64,000 nt of DNA from Loripinus fragilis (GCA_964019695.1 OZ026516.1:78199018-78263017), one strand, 5' to 3'; positions 23,137 through 36,732 are shown, counted from the first letter of the stretch. Numbers and translations are program-made. The notes: a model not told the origin generated them from the letters alone.

Positions 23137-24112
23137 ACAGAAACTTCTGCCAAAGAATCATTGTTCAGACTTTTTGTTAAGTGTGAATAGCATAAAATTA
23201 ATTTTCTTATCCCTCAATCAAAACATATGTTGTGGATACTTAAAAGAACTGTCTCAATGAGATGACTCTTTAAAGCATCAAAATGAGACGGTTCTTTCGA
23301 GGACCAATAACACATGTTTAAACAGAAGGATGATAAAAAAAATTAAATTTCTCTCTCAAATAAGTGTTTATACTATTATGTTCACCCGGTTTTCCCCTTG
23401 CCTTTTTCACTTTCTGATGATCCGGCCACCCGATAACCAGGGAGAGTATTGATCTCAGCATGGACATGGAGATATTCTTTGTTTGCTATTTAGGATATTC
23501 CCTACGAATAGTTTCATCACAGTGACGTCAGAACATAATTTCTTTACTAAGACAGTTACGAACACCTAAGTAGATCTATTTTGATAAGTTTTATATGTTT
23601 CTATTACATTTTTAGCTCTTTCTCACTACTATTTGCCAGAGTAAACAGCGGAAGTAGCCTAATAATTGAGACCCCCCGTGTAGCCCAGAGAGTAGCTCAG
23701 CAGGCCAAATCACTTAACCATACTCCAAGTGTTTGACTTGCAATATCCGACTGCCTTCCCGTCCATCTGTGTGTTCTGTCTTTAACAATCCATTTTGCCC
23801 GAATTGTTCAGAGAAAGGCATTCCAATGTCAAAACGTTCCGAATAGTCGAATTCAAAGAGAGATAATGGTTGGGATTTTGGACCATCGGTGTAGTTCAGG
23901 TGTTCAGGGGTCCTGGCCAGCCTGTCTGCATTTATGAATGTATGTCTGTCTGTCACAAATCAACGTTGCCCTTGCTCAAGATTTGACTTGTTAAGAATAA
24001 CATTTTATAAGCTTTTCGCAGACAAAGCTTTTTTGTGAAAGCTAATAGTTTTAGATGTGTGTTATACGACTGCATGTATACATTAATTGCGATTGATTTC
24101 TCTTAATGAGCT
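23137..24112. other. no feature recognised
   Basis: No gene or clear repeat. The short open frame on the minus strand near 23714-23956 has no recognisable features. Confidence 0.4.
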
Positions 24113-24541
24113 TTCGCTGGCGGACCGATTTTGGCACAACATTGAATGCTGACTTCGTAGATCTGTGAGTTTTCAGGGGATCCGAAACAGTATTGCTAAG
24201 GAACCCTATGTTGCTGTTTTTTTTATTTTATTTTCCAGGGGATCCGGACTCCCGCCCCCTTTGATCCGCGCATGAATGCACAGCAGCCCTATCGATAAAC
24301 GTTTCCATGCCACTCAAGTCATCTTATAGGCCAATGAAACGACAACCCTAGCATGTGACATAGTGCCACAAATAAAGCACATGTTTCAAATTTATGTGGA
24401 TCCAGAGGAGGGGTATGGGTGTCCGGCACCCCTACATACACAGACAAACAAACAGGTATTGACCCCCCCCCCCCGAAAATTCAAAAAAGCTGCCCAACCA
24501 GCTTTAAGTGCTGGGCCATCATCCGTCCGCCAGCGAAACGC
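24113..24541. mobile_element. short inverted-repeat element, about 430 bp
   Basis: TTTCGCTGGCGGACCGAT at the left is mirrored by CATCCGTCCGCCAGCGAAA at the right. The interior has GGGGATCC blocks and a C10 run and no coding sequence. Related to 14314-14380. Confidence 0.6.
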
Positions 24542-25899
24542 CTGGTCTCCACCCATTGAAGCAACAATCTGGATCCGTGTTTGCAATCTTTTAACCTTAC
24601 AGTAAGTAAATGGATGCTCGCTTTCTTTTAAGTCAGCGTGTTTTACAGGAAGGTGAATTGTTGAGAAATGTTATTCTCTCCACAGGCGCTTGAAGTTCTG
24701 TGTTCACCCCCGCCCCCTTCAAATAATCCTAACGCCACCGTTAATTTTTCGAAATGGCTCATCTAGCCTAAATAGTTTTTTTTTCTTAAGAAATGCCCTG
24801 TTTAGTATTTAAACTTCAAATGCGATGCCTTTTTTCCAACATCATTCTTCAAGAGTTTTTACACATTTTTGCGATCCTATTCCTTTAACATAGATTTAGC
24901 AGGGTTTTTTTTGTGTGTGTTTTTTAACTGATATTGGCCTTTTATATGATTAGGTATCATGCCTTTAGTTTATGAAACTCATAGAGCGTAACCGAAATAT
25001 TTTTTTTTTCTAATTTCTCAATCAAAACATGCTCTGCGTACTCAAAATGACGTTAAAGTTGATGGATAAGAAAATGTTTACTATTTTACGCTCAACTTCT
25101 ATCTAAACCTGAGAGTCTGCTTCAAGGAATGTAATCTGCTGTGTGAATTTAAATATATGGAAGAGATGGATTTGGGTGGAGTTATTATTGGTGCATGTTG
25201 CGCCTTTTAGATACCAGTCCGCATAAAACATTGCTGCTACTGAAATTTGCCTGAAAAGCAGATTTAAGTTATAGTCATAGAATAAATCATGTATTTTAAC
25301 CCCAGTGCACGTATCTCTTCGATAGCCGTATCATTCAGAATATAATAGCATCGACACTGGTAGTCGACAACCATATCATGGTATTTTTCTAGGGTCCATA
25401 AAATCTCCTATAGCGCAAAACAAACATGCCATTCGCACTTGATTTAAGAAGCGCAAATAACAAATAATATATATAAGGCGTTTCATTGCTTTGGCATCAT
25501 TCCAAATACGTTAGATTAATGATATTCTATGAAAATTGATTTTTTTTTAAAAAAAAAAAAACAAAAAAAAAAAACAACAAAACAAAATGTAATTTATAGT
25601 GTTTTTCGACGACACAAACTCTAAATAGCTGATCAGACAAATATCACATTGTCTCTTGAAAGCGAAATAGCGTGTGTAGATTGTAAAACTTAGGCTATGA
25701 CCCCTATAAAAGTATTCCAGTCATGACCCCTATATCGACACCCGTATTGGCTTCATTAGCCTGGGAAAAGTCATAGGTTTATAGTTTATATGCTAAGCTT
25801 TGGCTGTCCAGCTGAAGACATTGTCGCTTCATAGCACGCCCTTTAGTGTAAACAATATTTTATTCAAATATAAATAGACTTCGAGCTACAAAAAGGTCC
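24542..25899. other. no feature recognised
   Basis: AT-rich, with homopolymer runs near 25540-25580. No gene seen. Confidence 0.4.
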
Positions 25900-26093
25900 T
25901 GCTCCCCCCCCCCCCCTAGGGTTGCAGACATATCCTATCTTGAAGGAAATTTCAAGCCGCATCTTTTAAGAGATGTTTGCAGTCTGTGCTCCGGGGCGTT
26001 AGTCTCTGACAGCCTGTTACATATGTTACTGTAACAAACTAAGGAAAAAATCAAAATGAAAATTTGAGCTACAGAAAGAAAAGTAAGTAATGG

Positions 26094-26541
26094 TGCAAAG
26101 ATCAGGAATCGATACAATCAAGTACCACACCTGACCCAGGATACCAATGGGAAAGTGACAAACTCACAGATGACACCACAAACGAGAGCCAAGAGGTCAG
26201 CCCTTTCCCAGCAGGTGACCACAAAGCACATATAAACAGACGCGCACAAAGACATAGCAAACACAAGACAGAACAAAAACATAAAAGATCCACAAAAGAA
26301 GTACCGCCTTGGAACGGTCAGTAAAATATTTTACTGGAGGGCTTAAACCGGTTTAACGGCGCCAACCTCACCCTTAATTCAGATGTGGATCAAGACACAT
26401 AGATATTTGATTTGCATGAAAGACCCCTAACTTATCAATGCATCATCTCCTAAAACATATAAATCAAGATATAACAAGGAGATAAAGCAAGGATAAGGAC
26501 TCAACACCGGAGCAAAAGAAATCCAACAGGTAAACCCCGGA
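26094..26541 (-). mobile_element. Penelope-associated repeat module inserted in element 1
   Basis: Reverse-complement copy of most of 57080-57550: shared blocks include ATCAGGAATCGATACAAT, CAGCCCTTTCCCAGCAGGTG, CCGCCTTGGAACGGTCAG and CATCTCCTAAAACATATAAA. It interrupts the left arm of element 1. No reading frame. Confidence 0.75.
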
Positions 26542-27839
26542 CATTAAAGACATTAAACCATCTAATTATTCAAATTTCTTATGTAGTTTGCAAGCTGGAT
26601 GCCTAAGCTACATAAAAAGCAGCATTTTAAACAAAATTACAGCCTTCAATGGTGTTATATGCGTTACATAGATTAAATTTCCCTTTGAAAGTTGAAATCG
26701 TGAATAACATCATTCATTTTACAGACGATTTGTGCATTTTTACAAGTGATTTTAATCTTAGTTTACTAAAATACTCATTTGACTAATAGAAAAAACAAAG
26801 TTTGCTTTTCTATCTCAAAAACATTGTTTTATATGAGCTATTAAACAACCCTACCCCCAATTTTAAGTTTTCAATTTTGGTATCTATTATTGAAGAAAAA
26901 TATATGAAAATATTCGACGCTCGTGGATATCTTACTTTTTTGGCACTGTCTTGCTAATGCAATAATGAATCATACATTTGCAAGTTTAACATCAGGATCA
27001 GAGCACTTATTAAAGTATGTAACGTATGTTACATGGCATAATGAATGAGCTAGGAAATTTTCTTGGAAGTAAGAGATGATATTTCAGAAAAATACCGTTT
27101 TTAACATGTTTTCCTATTAATCTCTAGCCTCTGGTGCCTTAGTCTTAGTAATTACAGTCATTGCTGATAACAAGCCCATGGAACTGTGTTACCTATGTTA
27201 TATATAACCTTTTTAATCACATATTTCCTAATGCCTATAATGTTAAAATATATAGACATATAGATAGAAAATAATAGTTCTCATTTAAATGACACAATTT
27301 AATAAATATTCCTATTAAATAAAATTATTCAAAAACAATCTTTATTCAAGTCACCCTCATTATGTCTATCATTGTGTCTGCTTCTATGGCAAAATAATCA
27401 CCCATTTCATCACAACCAGTAGAATCATGGCATTGTATAAGAACTGCAAACTGGGTACAATCCTGTTCCTCTCCACCCCTTTGGGAATTGTGCAGACATA
27501 TCCTACCTTAAAGAACAATTCAAGCTGCATCAAATAAAAGATGTTTGCACTCTATTATCTAGGGGTTTAGCCTGTAATGGTATGATACGTATGTTACCAT
27601 ATCAATTTAAGAATAAATGAATTGAAAGTCTGAGAAACAGAAAGAAGACATAAAACTATCTATTTATATGAATTATTCATGTAGTTTGCATGCTGAATAC
27701 CTTTGATACATAAGAAAAGATTTTTTAACAAATATACAGCTTCACAGCTTCCTATGGTGTTATATGTGTTACATTGATTAAGATTACTTTTTAAAATTGG
27801 TAATTGTGACAAACATCACTTATAAGTATTTTGTGTGAT

Positions 27840-28250
27840 CCTCCTCTTTTGCCATCAAAAGACTTAATTTTCTTTGTATGTGTGGCCAGTGCCAGCGTCA
27901 AACAACTTGACTCAGCCAAACTTGAATCCTTAGCATTCTTCAAAACCAGAAACAGCATGTCAGTGTCATGGGATCAAACACCTGATTAGACATGCGTTTA
28001 ATGCCATTTCACATACATGTATATGCATACAATGGAGTATGACTCTGGTATATATCTCTTCCTGTGAAGTGGCAAGAGCAATCTTACTGCAGCTGCCTCT
28101 GCATCTGCTAGTCAAATGATAACTTTGCTCTGATTTTGCAAAATCTATGTCTCTACTGTGTACCTCTAAGAATACTTTAAGATTTCTGATATTGGTCAAA
28201 CAGAAATTTGATAGGCTGCTTTTTTGCATCATTTGCCATGGAACCTATCC
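27840..28250 (-). pseudogene. decayed transposon protein of element 1
   Basis: In shifting minus-strand frames, SQEEIYTRVILHCMH (around 28030-28070) is followed after about 60 bp by HDTDMLFLVLKNAK (around 27925-27970) and LALATHTKKIKSFDGKR (to about 27850). This resembles the QEEADTR and SPDTD motif pair I associate with a family of uncharacterised mobile-element proteins common in bivalve and cnidarian genomes; that link is recollection only. Frameshifts and stops show the gene is dead. Element 2 keeps a different part of what looks like the same protein. Confidence 0.5.
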
Positions 28251-31200
28251 AGTCTTTTGGTGCTTAAGTCCCCCATGTCTTAGATCAATAGTATTTTGCT
28301 GCGCCCAAAGAACTCTATAAGTTTTCTTTAGTTACAATGTTGTCTCTTGATGGTTTTGGCAGACCGTCTGATACAATTTCTGTTACACCTTGAAAGTTAT
28401 CTGGTATAAGAGAAAGAATATGAAGTTGGACAATGCCATCAATTATATTTGCAGTTGGTTGTTTTTTTATGTCTGTACATTGAAGCATGTCTTAAAATAA
28501 TGTAAAACCTATGATTTCTCAGTTTTTGCAGCCATATCATTAGCTGTTGCATTCAAAAGAAGGAAAGTGGACTATTGGTAGAATGGGATAACCAGTAGTT
28601 CTATATTATGCTCTATGGAAGATTTATACAGAGTAAACAAGTTGCTAAGGTGCCTCATTTCATGATCCATTGAAAACACTGAAATTGATAACACTTGCCT
28701 CTGACTGTGTAATTAAAATGGATGTCACGACAATGCCCTTGCTCATTTATTATGACAAGTTATATATGTTACATCCTTTAATAGGCGCTCTTATCTTAGA
28801 AACTTAGTGAATCATTGAATTGAAAGGGTCTAATTTGCGCTCTGTTCATACTGCATTTCATTGCTTTACCTGCTGTGATACATCTAGTTTGTTTATCTAA
28901 AGGGAAAGAGTTACCTTAGTTTCAGCACTTCAGAAGTACTGAGACTTCAAATAAGTTTTTGAATGCTTGGCGAAAGATAATAAGTCCAGAGACATTATTA
29001 CATGAAAATATGTGGGTTGCATATATGGAAAGGCTACTTTTATAAAAGTGAACCAGCTTAGATATGATTCTTCATCACAGATATATCAAGGTACATCAGT
29101 CCAGGTACTCATTGCTCTTAATGGCATAGTTTTCCTCCTTGTAAAGCTTTAGTCTTTCTCCTACTTGCAGAGTATCACTTGAAACACATACTCAAAGAGC
29201 CAACTATTCGGAATTCATATCAGTTTCCGAATGTTCCAAGCCATAAATGGCAAAATTGGAAAGTTGATAATGGCTCATCAATTTTGAGTGGACTGGTGGT
29301 AAAATTGAATAACAGTTAATGATTGAAATATTGTGTGATGTTTCTACTAGTTGCAAGGAGGCGTGTGATAATAATGATTACCACAGAAGCAGACAACGAC
29401 AAACGTTTAACATGAGTGTTAAATCGATGAGAAATAGTTTGGACCAATTTGTTTATTGTATTTCTTGTAAAAATGTAAAACTATCTTTTCTATTTGTGGC
29501 TCTATATTTAGCATTATATGCACAGTATTAGGAAATGTGTCCAAAAGGTCATTGATAACATCTGTAACAACAGTCCATGGGCTTGATAATCAAAAATGAA
29601 TATAATTTCTAGTGTTTTGGCACCAAAGACTTATAAGTACACATTAAGTGTCCTGATCTTAAACTTAATGACATCTTGCAGGTATATGAGCAAGACAGAC
29701 TAAGAAAATGAAAAATATCAACACGCTGTAATCGCTTTCATGTGTTTTACTTAAACGGTAATAACAAAATTCGCTTCTCTGTAAAACTGGGAGTAGGGCT
29801 GTGTATTAGCTCCTATAAGACAATATATTTAAGATAGAAAAGCAAACTTGGTTTTTCCTATTCATCAATTGAGTTTATGTTTGTAAAATCTAATAAAACA
29901 GTTTGAAACCAAGTCATAGTAGTGTTTTAACTAAATGACGATAGGCACAGTTATTGCTTTTAAATTATAATTAGGTTCATGTAACGCACATAACACCACA
30001 GTTAGCCGTATTAATGTTAAACAGCTTCCATATGTAGTAAAGACATCCTGTATAAAGACTATAAGAATGTCAATTTATTAGATAATTTTAATGTCTTCTT
30101 TTGGTAGCTCAAACATTCAAATTTCTTATTCTCAAATTGATATAGTAACATATGTAACAAGCTGTTACAGGCTAACGCCCCAACTTACAGTGTGCAAACA
30201 TTTCTTATTAAATGCACCTTGAATGGTTACATAAGATGTAATTTGTCTGCAGAATTCCAAAGGGGATTAGGATGAAGCAGGCCCTTACTAAGCTTGGTGT
30301 CAAAATACTGTTTAATATTTTTACTTATCACGCTAACATATGTAACGCTCTCTGATCTTTAAAACTTGATGACAACTAGCAGATCTATAAGTCATTATCA
30401 TAGGAGCCAGTTTAAAATTCCTAAACAATGTAAGATATCCAACAGCTGCGAGTTTTTTTCTCACAATTTTAGCTCAAACTTTCAAACTACATTTCCTTTA
30501 TTTGATATAGTAACGCATGTAACACACTGTTTCAGACTAACGCCCCAACATAGAGAGTGCAAACATCCCTTATTCGATGCAGCTTGAGTTGTTCTATAAG
30601 AAGGAATATGTCTGCAAAATTCCCTCAAGGAGATTAAAACAGTTTAAGGCATATCTTACGAAAAGACAATGAGCTTGCCCATTTATTACATCAGGTAACA
30701 TATGTTACAGCCTCTGATATTAAAAATTTTGCAACAAACTTGCAGATTTATGAATCATTTCATATAAGCAAATAAATCCCAAACAATGAAACACATTCAT
30801 CAACTGCAAATATTTTTTTAACTATTTTTACTTTAGCTTTGATACCAAATATTTCACCTTAAAACTGGGTAGGGGTAGGGTTGTTTAATTGCTTATCAAA
30901 GAAAAAAATATTTAAGCTAGGGAAACAAACTTTAATTTTTCTGTTAGCCAATTGCATAAGCTAGTCAGACATGGTTTAAAACATTTTGCAAAACACACAG
31001 AGAGATTGTGAATGTAAATGATGTTAGCCACACTTGCAAATTTTAATGGGTTATCTGATATATGTAACGCATATGACACCTTAGGAAGCCACAATTTTGT
31101 TCAAATGGCTGTCGTATGTAGTTAAGATATCCAAAATGCAGACTATATGAATGATTTTTAAAAATAAATATTTTAATGTCTTTAATTTGTAGCCCAAACT

Positions 31201-31599
31201 TTCAATTTACTTTTTCTTAGTTTGATTAAGTAACGTATGTTACAAGCTCTTACAGACTAACGCCCCGGAGCACAGAGTGCAAACATCTCTTAAAAGACTC
31301 GGCTTCTAATTCTCTACAAGATAGGATATGTCTGCAAAATTCCCTAAGGGGGGGGGGGGAGCAAACCCATTCTCAGCCATCCGTCTAAAAGTACATCGAG
31401 ATACAACAGATACATCATATATACAACACAATACATTTAAAAGGGATACAGAAATAAGTCTAAGACTTGTTTGAATCTGCTCCCTAAAGGAATCATCTAA
31501 ATAACACAATTTGATTAGCAGTCGATTTCTTGATGATATTTCTAATTGAATTATATGTGATTACGTTTTATGCAGATAGTAAATGATACTAAGAAGTGT

Positions 31600-31640
31600 G
31601 TGTGTGCGTGCGTGCGCACGTGCGTGTGTGTGTGTGTGCG
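31600..31640. repeat. (TG)n microsatellite
   Basis: TG/CG dinucleotide run. It abuts the 3' untranslated end of the LINE that follows on the minus strand. Confidence 0.9.
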
Positions 31641-31689
31641 TAAACTAGCATATAAGATAGAGAGAGAGGGGGTTTCCACGGTATCGACC

Positions 31690-32975
31690 TTATTGCATAA
31701 GAAAAAGTGTCATTATATTGGTAGTAAGTTCTCAAATCGTTTTGAATGGGTAATAAACTCCTGAACAGCTTTGAAGATAGTACAATTGGTGTTGCTGTTC
31801 AAGCTTCGATCACCGTACAACAGCACGTTTAGAGTTGGGAGACAGTGTCTTTGAACCTTTTCTAGCATAATTTGACGCTGGGCAGTGAATCTTGCACAAG
31901 AGAAGAGGAAGTGCTGGACGTCTTCAATTTCGCCACATGTACAGAACTTGTCTTGTGTGATGTTTTACTGAATAAGGTGTAATGCAAACTGCTACAATTT
32001 GTCCTAATTCTAGCATGAAGTATCTGTTCGTTTCTGCTGCCAGTGAGATAATAGTAATTAGGAAGAGGTTGTCGCGTTGACATCTTCTTTTTGAAAGAAG
32101 AAACCGATGGACAGGACTGAACTGTGTTAGCTAGAGTATTCCACTCACGTGTTAATTATATGTGCTTGCGCCAAGTACCACTACTTTCAAATGTTACTCC
32201 TAAATGTTTGTGACTTTCGACTTCTGTGATTACTTGATTATTCATTATAACAGGTGGGTGAACAAGTTTATTTAATTTTTGAGACAGTAGTATGTATTCA
32301 GTCTTATTTGGATTAAAAGATACCAGCCAATTCTCAGCCCATGTAGATATTCTTACTAAATCCTGATTAATGGTTTGTGATGCTTCCTCTGGGGAGTCAA
32401 CTATAATATATAGGCTAGTATCATCTGCAAAAAGACGAATAATTGAGTTGATATCTTTTACAATATCATTGATATAAATAAGGAATAAAAGTGGTCCTAA
32501 AATAGAGCCTTGGGGTACACCCGCATTTATGCTTACCCAGGTGGAGCACCCCCCTGGTAAGACAACCCTTTGTTTGCGATCGCTCAAGTAGTTTTGAAAC
32601 CATGCTAACAGGGAGCCACTAGAGCCTACAGATTTAAGTTTTAATAATAATCCCTTGTGCCAAACACGGTCAAATGCTTTGCTTATGTCACAAAAAACTG
32701 CCTTTACTTCTAAGCCATCATCCAATGCCTTTGAGAATGTATTATAGATATCAACAAGTTGATTGGTGGTGGAATCGCCAGGGACAAAGCCTGATTGCAA
32801 GGACGTTATAACATTGTTGGCACTAAAGAAGTTAAAGACGTGTTTATGAACTATTTTTTTCCATAACTTTTCCCTATGTACTAAGTAGTGATATAGGTCT
32901 GTAATTTTTACAGTCAGTAGGATCATCTTTTTTAAAAACTGGCGTAACATAAGCACGCCCTTTTTAAACATCGTT
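31690..32975 (-). mobile_element. 5'-truncated LINE (Jockey/CR1-like) reverse transcriptase
   Basis: The main frame (32156-32971) encodes the reverse-transcriptase core in order: FCDISKAFDRVWHKGL (motif A), GVPQGSILGPLLF (motif B), LFADDTSLY (catalytic FADD), then HKHLGV. The C-terminal part continues at 31862-32083 (NYYYLTGSRNEQILHARIR). After a one-base shift in an A run it reads DKFCTCGEIEDVQHFLFSC, a CxC..H..C zinc-binding-like end, to a TAA at 31713-31715. The 5' end is cut upstream of VFKKDDPTDCKNYRP, and an internal TAG lies before GKVMEKI. 5' truncation is typical of target-primed insertion. Not autonomous. The LINE at 54226 belongs to the same group. Confidence 0.9.
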
Positions 32976-34949
32976 CAGGCATCATAGGGCTGTGAAGACT
33001 ATAGGCCACTGGCTGGATATGGTTTACCTCCCCCACAGGGGGAATTTTGTAGACCATATTTTTGTTGAAGCTCAATGTCTTGCAAGGATTTTGCCACATA
33101 TTAGCCCTCTGACAATGGAAGCGTTAAGCTGTAAAAGCCTGTTAACAGCCTGTTACGTCACCCTACAAAATATTTGATAACTTCAGAAAAGTGCAAAATA
33201 TAAGGTAAGATTTCCAAATTGGTTATATTTTCTAGGTAAGCTAATACTGGGCCACATATATTGACATTTGAAACCAAATGTAGTCACCCCCGATGTAGTG
33301 TATATAACATTTTTTCATTGAGCCCCCTTTAAAATGATAAGTGAACCTAATATAGTTTGTCTTAAATTTTATTAAAACAGTTTATGTTAATAAATTTGGT
33401 ACTGTATTAAAGAATTTTTATTTACCTTTTCAAAGCTGCAATCATTACGTTTCTATCTTGTATACTTTTTGAGTTATTAGATGTGGAACATGGTAGCGCC
33501 ATATCACACAAAAATGTAAATGTAATTATCCAGGCCTTGCACTGGCTATATACCCCCTTACTCCCCAGTGGAATTTTGTACACTATGATTTCCAGATATA
33601 ACATTATATAAGCCACAAAATGAAATATGTAAGCCCTCTGAAAATGGCAGCGTTCGCGTGTAACATCATGTAACGTACGTTACCTGCAAAATAACATTAA
33701 CATTTTACAACCCAGGTTACATACGTTACCCTCCGAATACCATTAAACAAGATGAGGTCTCCATTACGACCTGTTTGTACTTATTTGCATGTTCATGTAC
33801 TTCTTTTTACTCTGACTAATTTGCTGAGAAAGTAACTCAAAACATAAACTACCATAAACCCTATTTTTTTATAGAGACATCAAATATAGTTAACAATGCT
33901 CACGGAAAGTTTGTAATATACAGCGCAATATGCGAGTAACAACTTAAAATATCAAAGAAACCCCATTAGGTAGAAATTATAGAGCTGTTTCTTGCCAAGC
34001 TAACAACTCTTCGTAAAATATCGAAGGGTTTAAAGAATTTTCCAGTACAGCTTATTAATCCTCTATCAGATTCATCTTGCAAGGATTTTGCAATATGCTA
34101 GCACTCTGATAATGACACCATTACCTTGTAACAGCCAATAACATATATAATCCATCAACATATTTGATAATTTTAGTAATTTACATGATTTCTGAAAAGT
34201 GCAAACCATAGAATATGATTTTCAAATTGGCTATATCATCCAAGTAAGCTATTTTTGCATCACAGATATGGACCTTTGAAAACAATTATGAACCCCAAAT
34301 TGTTATGTATGTTACATTTTCTCATTATTCCTATATAAGTGATTTATTAAACTAATATAGTTTTGTATTATTTAATGTGAATGTGCTTACTAATTCATTT
34401 TGTATTAAATAATGTTTATGTACGGAAACTGCAAACATTATGTTTCTATCTTTTATATAGTTTGAGTTGTTGATTTTTGAACATGGTAGAATCAAGTTTT
34501 CTTTCACTCAGAGGTACTAGATTTCCTTCCCATTTATTTTCCACACATTTTGTCCATATTTGGAAAGCCTCACTTGTTTAAATGGGATAGACTTGGTAGT
34601 TCAATCTTTGTATGTACATCTTAATGATAGAAAAGCAGGGTGGAAGTAAGCTCATGTTCATACCATTTGAAATAGTCAGTATATGTGTATGGCTTTGGTA
34701 ATTTTCAGAAACATGTCAAACTGCAGCTTATTCCCATTTACATAAATAGCACATGTTAGGGCTTCATGTCACTGATGAGTGCCTAGAGCAATTATTTGTT
34801 TATTTTCCTACCCTGCTTAGAATGTATATGGACTAGTGGGGAGGGGTTCTCTATCAGTTTGATAGAACAACCTTTCCGTGGTACTAACACAATGGCACAT
34901 TGATAGTATCACAATCTGTTTTACAGTGTATGACTGTAGATCTCTTCCC

Positions 34950-35372
34950 CCATATTCTGGCCAATGTTGTTGACATTCAGAAGGGGCACCTTTTGTTGCA
35001 TATACCAGTGTTGAACAAAACACCCAGGTTATCCTCTGCGAGAATGTTTGTAAGACTTTATAGACTGCTGCTTATACATTGTATACACGTATCAGTGACA
35101 AAACCAACATGCCCTGCCTTTAGTGCCTGGTTGAATACTGGTTCCATCAGATCTTTGAAGGTGACGGGAAAAGCTAATATGCTCTGTAGTGTGGCATTAC
35201 CATCAAAGCTATATGCAGCACTACATGGCCAATGTAATGTTGGTTCAATGTGTGATTGCAGTTTGGACTTGCCAGTTTGGTGGAAATGACAGTGACCATG
35301 GTACAGGTCCCAAAAGGTATGACAGTATCAACTCAAAGCCAACATTATGTCCAATATAAAGAAGGTCATGCT
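34950..35372 (-). pseudogene. decayed transposon protein of element 2, downstream part
   Basis: Minus-strand frames give KHDLLYIGHNVGFELILSYL then LGPVPWSLS (35290-35372). Further on, after frame changes, comes FDGNATLQSILAFPVTFKDL and VGFVTDT (35060-35220). These look like successive parts of one protein, in the order expected for the family suggested for element 1. Stops and shifts show it is inactive. Its upstream part lies beyond the foldback insertion at 35375-36730. Confidence 0.5.
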
Positions 35373-35374
35373 TA

Positions 35375-36730
35375 TTGTCCGATTTTATCAACCTGACACA
35401 GGTGCATAATTTCTCAGTTAGTGCACAAGATATTTTTACCTTCCGTCGACTTTCGGTATTTACCATAAGTTTTACAGGAATTTTGCAATCACTTATGCAG
35501 ATAATGAAACGATTTGTACCGTCCTACTGACTAGTCAAGTGGTTATGATACAGAGTTTACAACCAAGAGATCGTGAGTTCGAGTCCACGTGTGTGTGTGT
35601 GTTTAATTTCATTTATTATAGATGTACCGCGACCTCTGAGGAATGAAATGTTGGATCATTCTATTTCAAAAGGTTGATGCGTAGCGCGTAAAATGAGCCA
35701 GTCTGTCCTAAACATCTTCAGAGATTATTGGAAAATATTGTTCCATATTATAGCCAAAACACATGGCTAAAATGCATTCACTATACAAGTTGTTTGAACT
35801 TAAGTTCAGTGAGAAAATGTTTGAAGAAAAGTATGCAGCAAGCCTTGGCACTAAGGCAAAACAGATTTCTTTTTTTTAAATATCTGCGATTACTTTGAAA
35901 AATATGTCAAAAGCACAGAGATTTAACTTAACATATCGAGCGTACGGTAAACGTTCTCTGTGAGGGTCCTACAAAAACAAGAATAACAAATGCAAGTATA
36001 GATAAACAAATAGCTTTGAAGCGTGACTATATTTACAAAATTGAAGATACGGATATAGAAATAGGGGTTTCAGGCGTTTTATCACGTATACTATTCTATT
36101 TTGAAGCACGTAGATGTTCCAGACAGACTGGCTCAGTGTATGCGTTACGCATCAACCTTTTGAATATAATGATCCAAAAGACATTACTCAGAGGTCGTGG
36201 TACATCTATAATAATGAAGTTGAACGAATCAAATAAAGAGGTAAAAATACAAAAAAAAATTACGTGGACTCGAAGTCAGGACCTTTTGGTTGTAAACTCT
36301 GTACCAAAACCAATTGACTTATCAATAGTACAGTACAAACGTTTCATTATCTGCATTACTACTTGCAAAATTCTCGTAAAACTTACGGTAAACACCGAAA
36401 GTCGACGGAAGGTAAAAATATCTTGTGCACTAACCGTGAAATTATGCACCTGTGTCAGGGCCCGGAATTACAATGCCTCCTTAGAGTTAAGGAAGACTTA
36501 AGTTAAGTATTGATTTTTCAGGATGCGAAAAATAACGTTTAAAACTGATTAAAATCAAAATAGTTTTAATTTTTCTGAAGATCACAATGATATATTTCAT
36601 ATACCACATCAATCCAGGCAATTTATTTAGCATTTAATATAGCATGTTGAAATATCAATACTTAACTTAAGTCTTGCTTAACTTTAAGGAGGCATTGTCA
36701 TTCCGGACCCAGGTTAATAAAATCGGACAA
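35375..36730. mobile_element. foldback element with about 340-bp inverted repeats, TA target duplication
   Basis: The ends are TTGTCCGATTTTA and its inverse TAAAATCGGACAA, flanked by TA (35373-35374 and 36731-36732). The left arm extends to about 35715. The right arm runs from about 36110 and is interrupted by a MITE at 36459-36709. Each arm contains a tRNA-like segment (A-box-like TAGTCAAGTGG and B-box-like GAGTTCGAGTCC, about 35534-35597) and its mirror near 36258-36320. The unique centre is about 395 bp with no coding. Deleting the element and one TA brings the two halves of the host reading frame together around VFGKHDLLY, confirming the insertion point. TA duplication suggests Tc1/mariner-type mobilisation. 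Confidence 0.8.
36459..36709. mobile_element. 251-bp MITE nested in the foldback arm, CAG target duplication
   Basis: GGCCCGGAATTACAATGCC at the left is mirrored by GGCATTGTCATTCCGGACC at the right; the inverted match extends about 55 bp to TATTGAT/ATCAATA. CAG is present on both sides (36456-36458, 36710-36712). The uninterrupted left arm of the host element (reverse complement GTGTCAGGTT) shows the pre-insertion site. Confidence 0.85.
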
Positions 36731-36732
36731 TA

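Larger units (their letters stand above)
25900..31393. mobile_element. large element with kilobase-scale inverted repeats (element 1)
   Basis: The left arm reads inward from a C tract at 25901-25916 through GCAGACATATCCTATCTTG, AGAGATGTTTGC, CTCCGGGGCGTTAGTCT and GTTACATATGTTAC. The right arm is its reverse complement, ending at the G tract 31348-31359. After subtracting the Penelope-module insertion (26094-26541), homology resumes at 26570 and continues to about 27230, matched by about 29560-31170. An inner terminus-like block recurs at about 27480-27600 and, inverted, at 30140-30290. The centre holds remnants of a protein-coding region on the minus strand (27840-28250). The design, with long inverted arms around one decayed gene, fits an old DNA transposon; the superfamily is unknown to me. 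Confidence 0.7.

Noticed and set aside
36016..36501. Plus-strand 161-codon frame
   Set aside because: It runs over the right arm of the foldback element and into the MITE, and the mirror arm has no matching frame.
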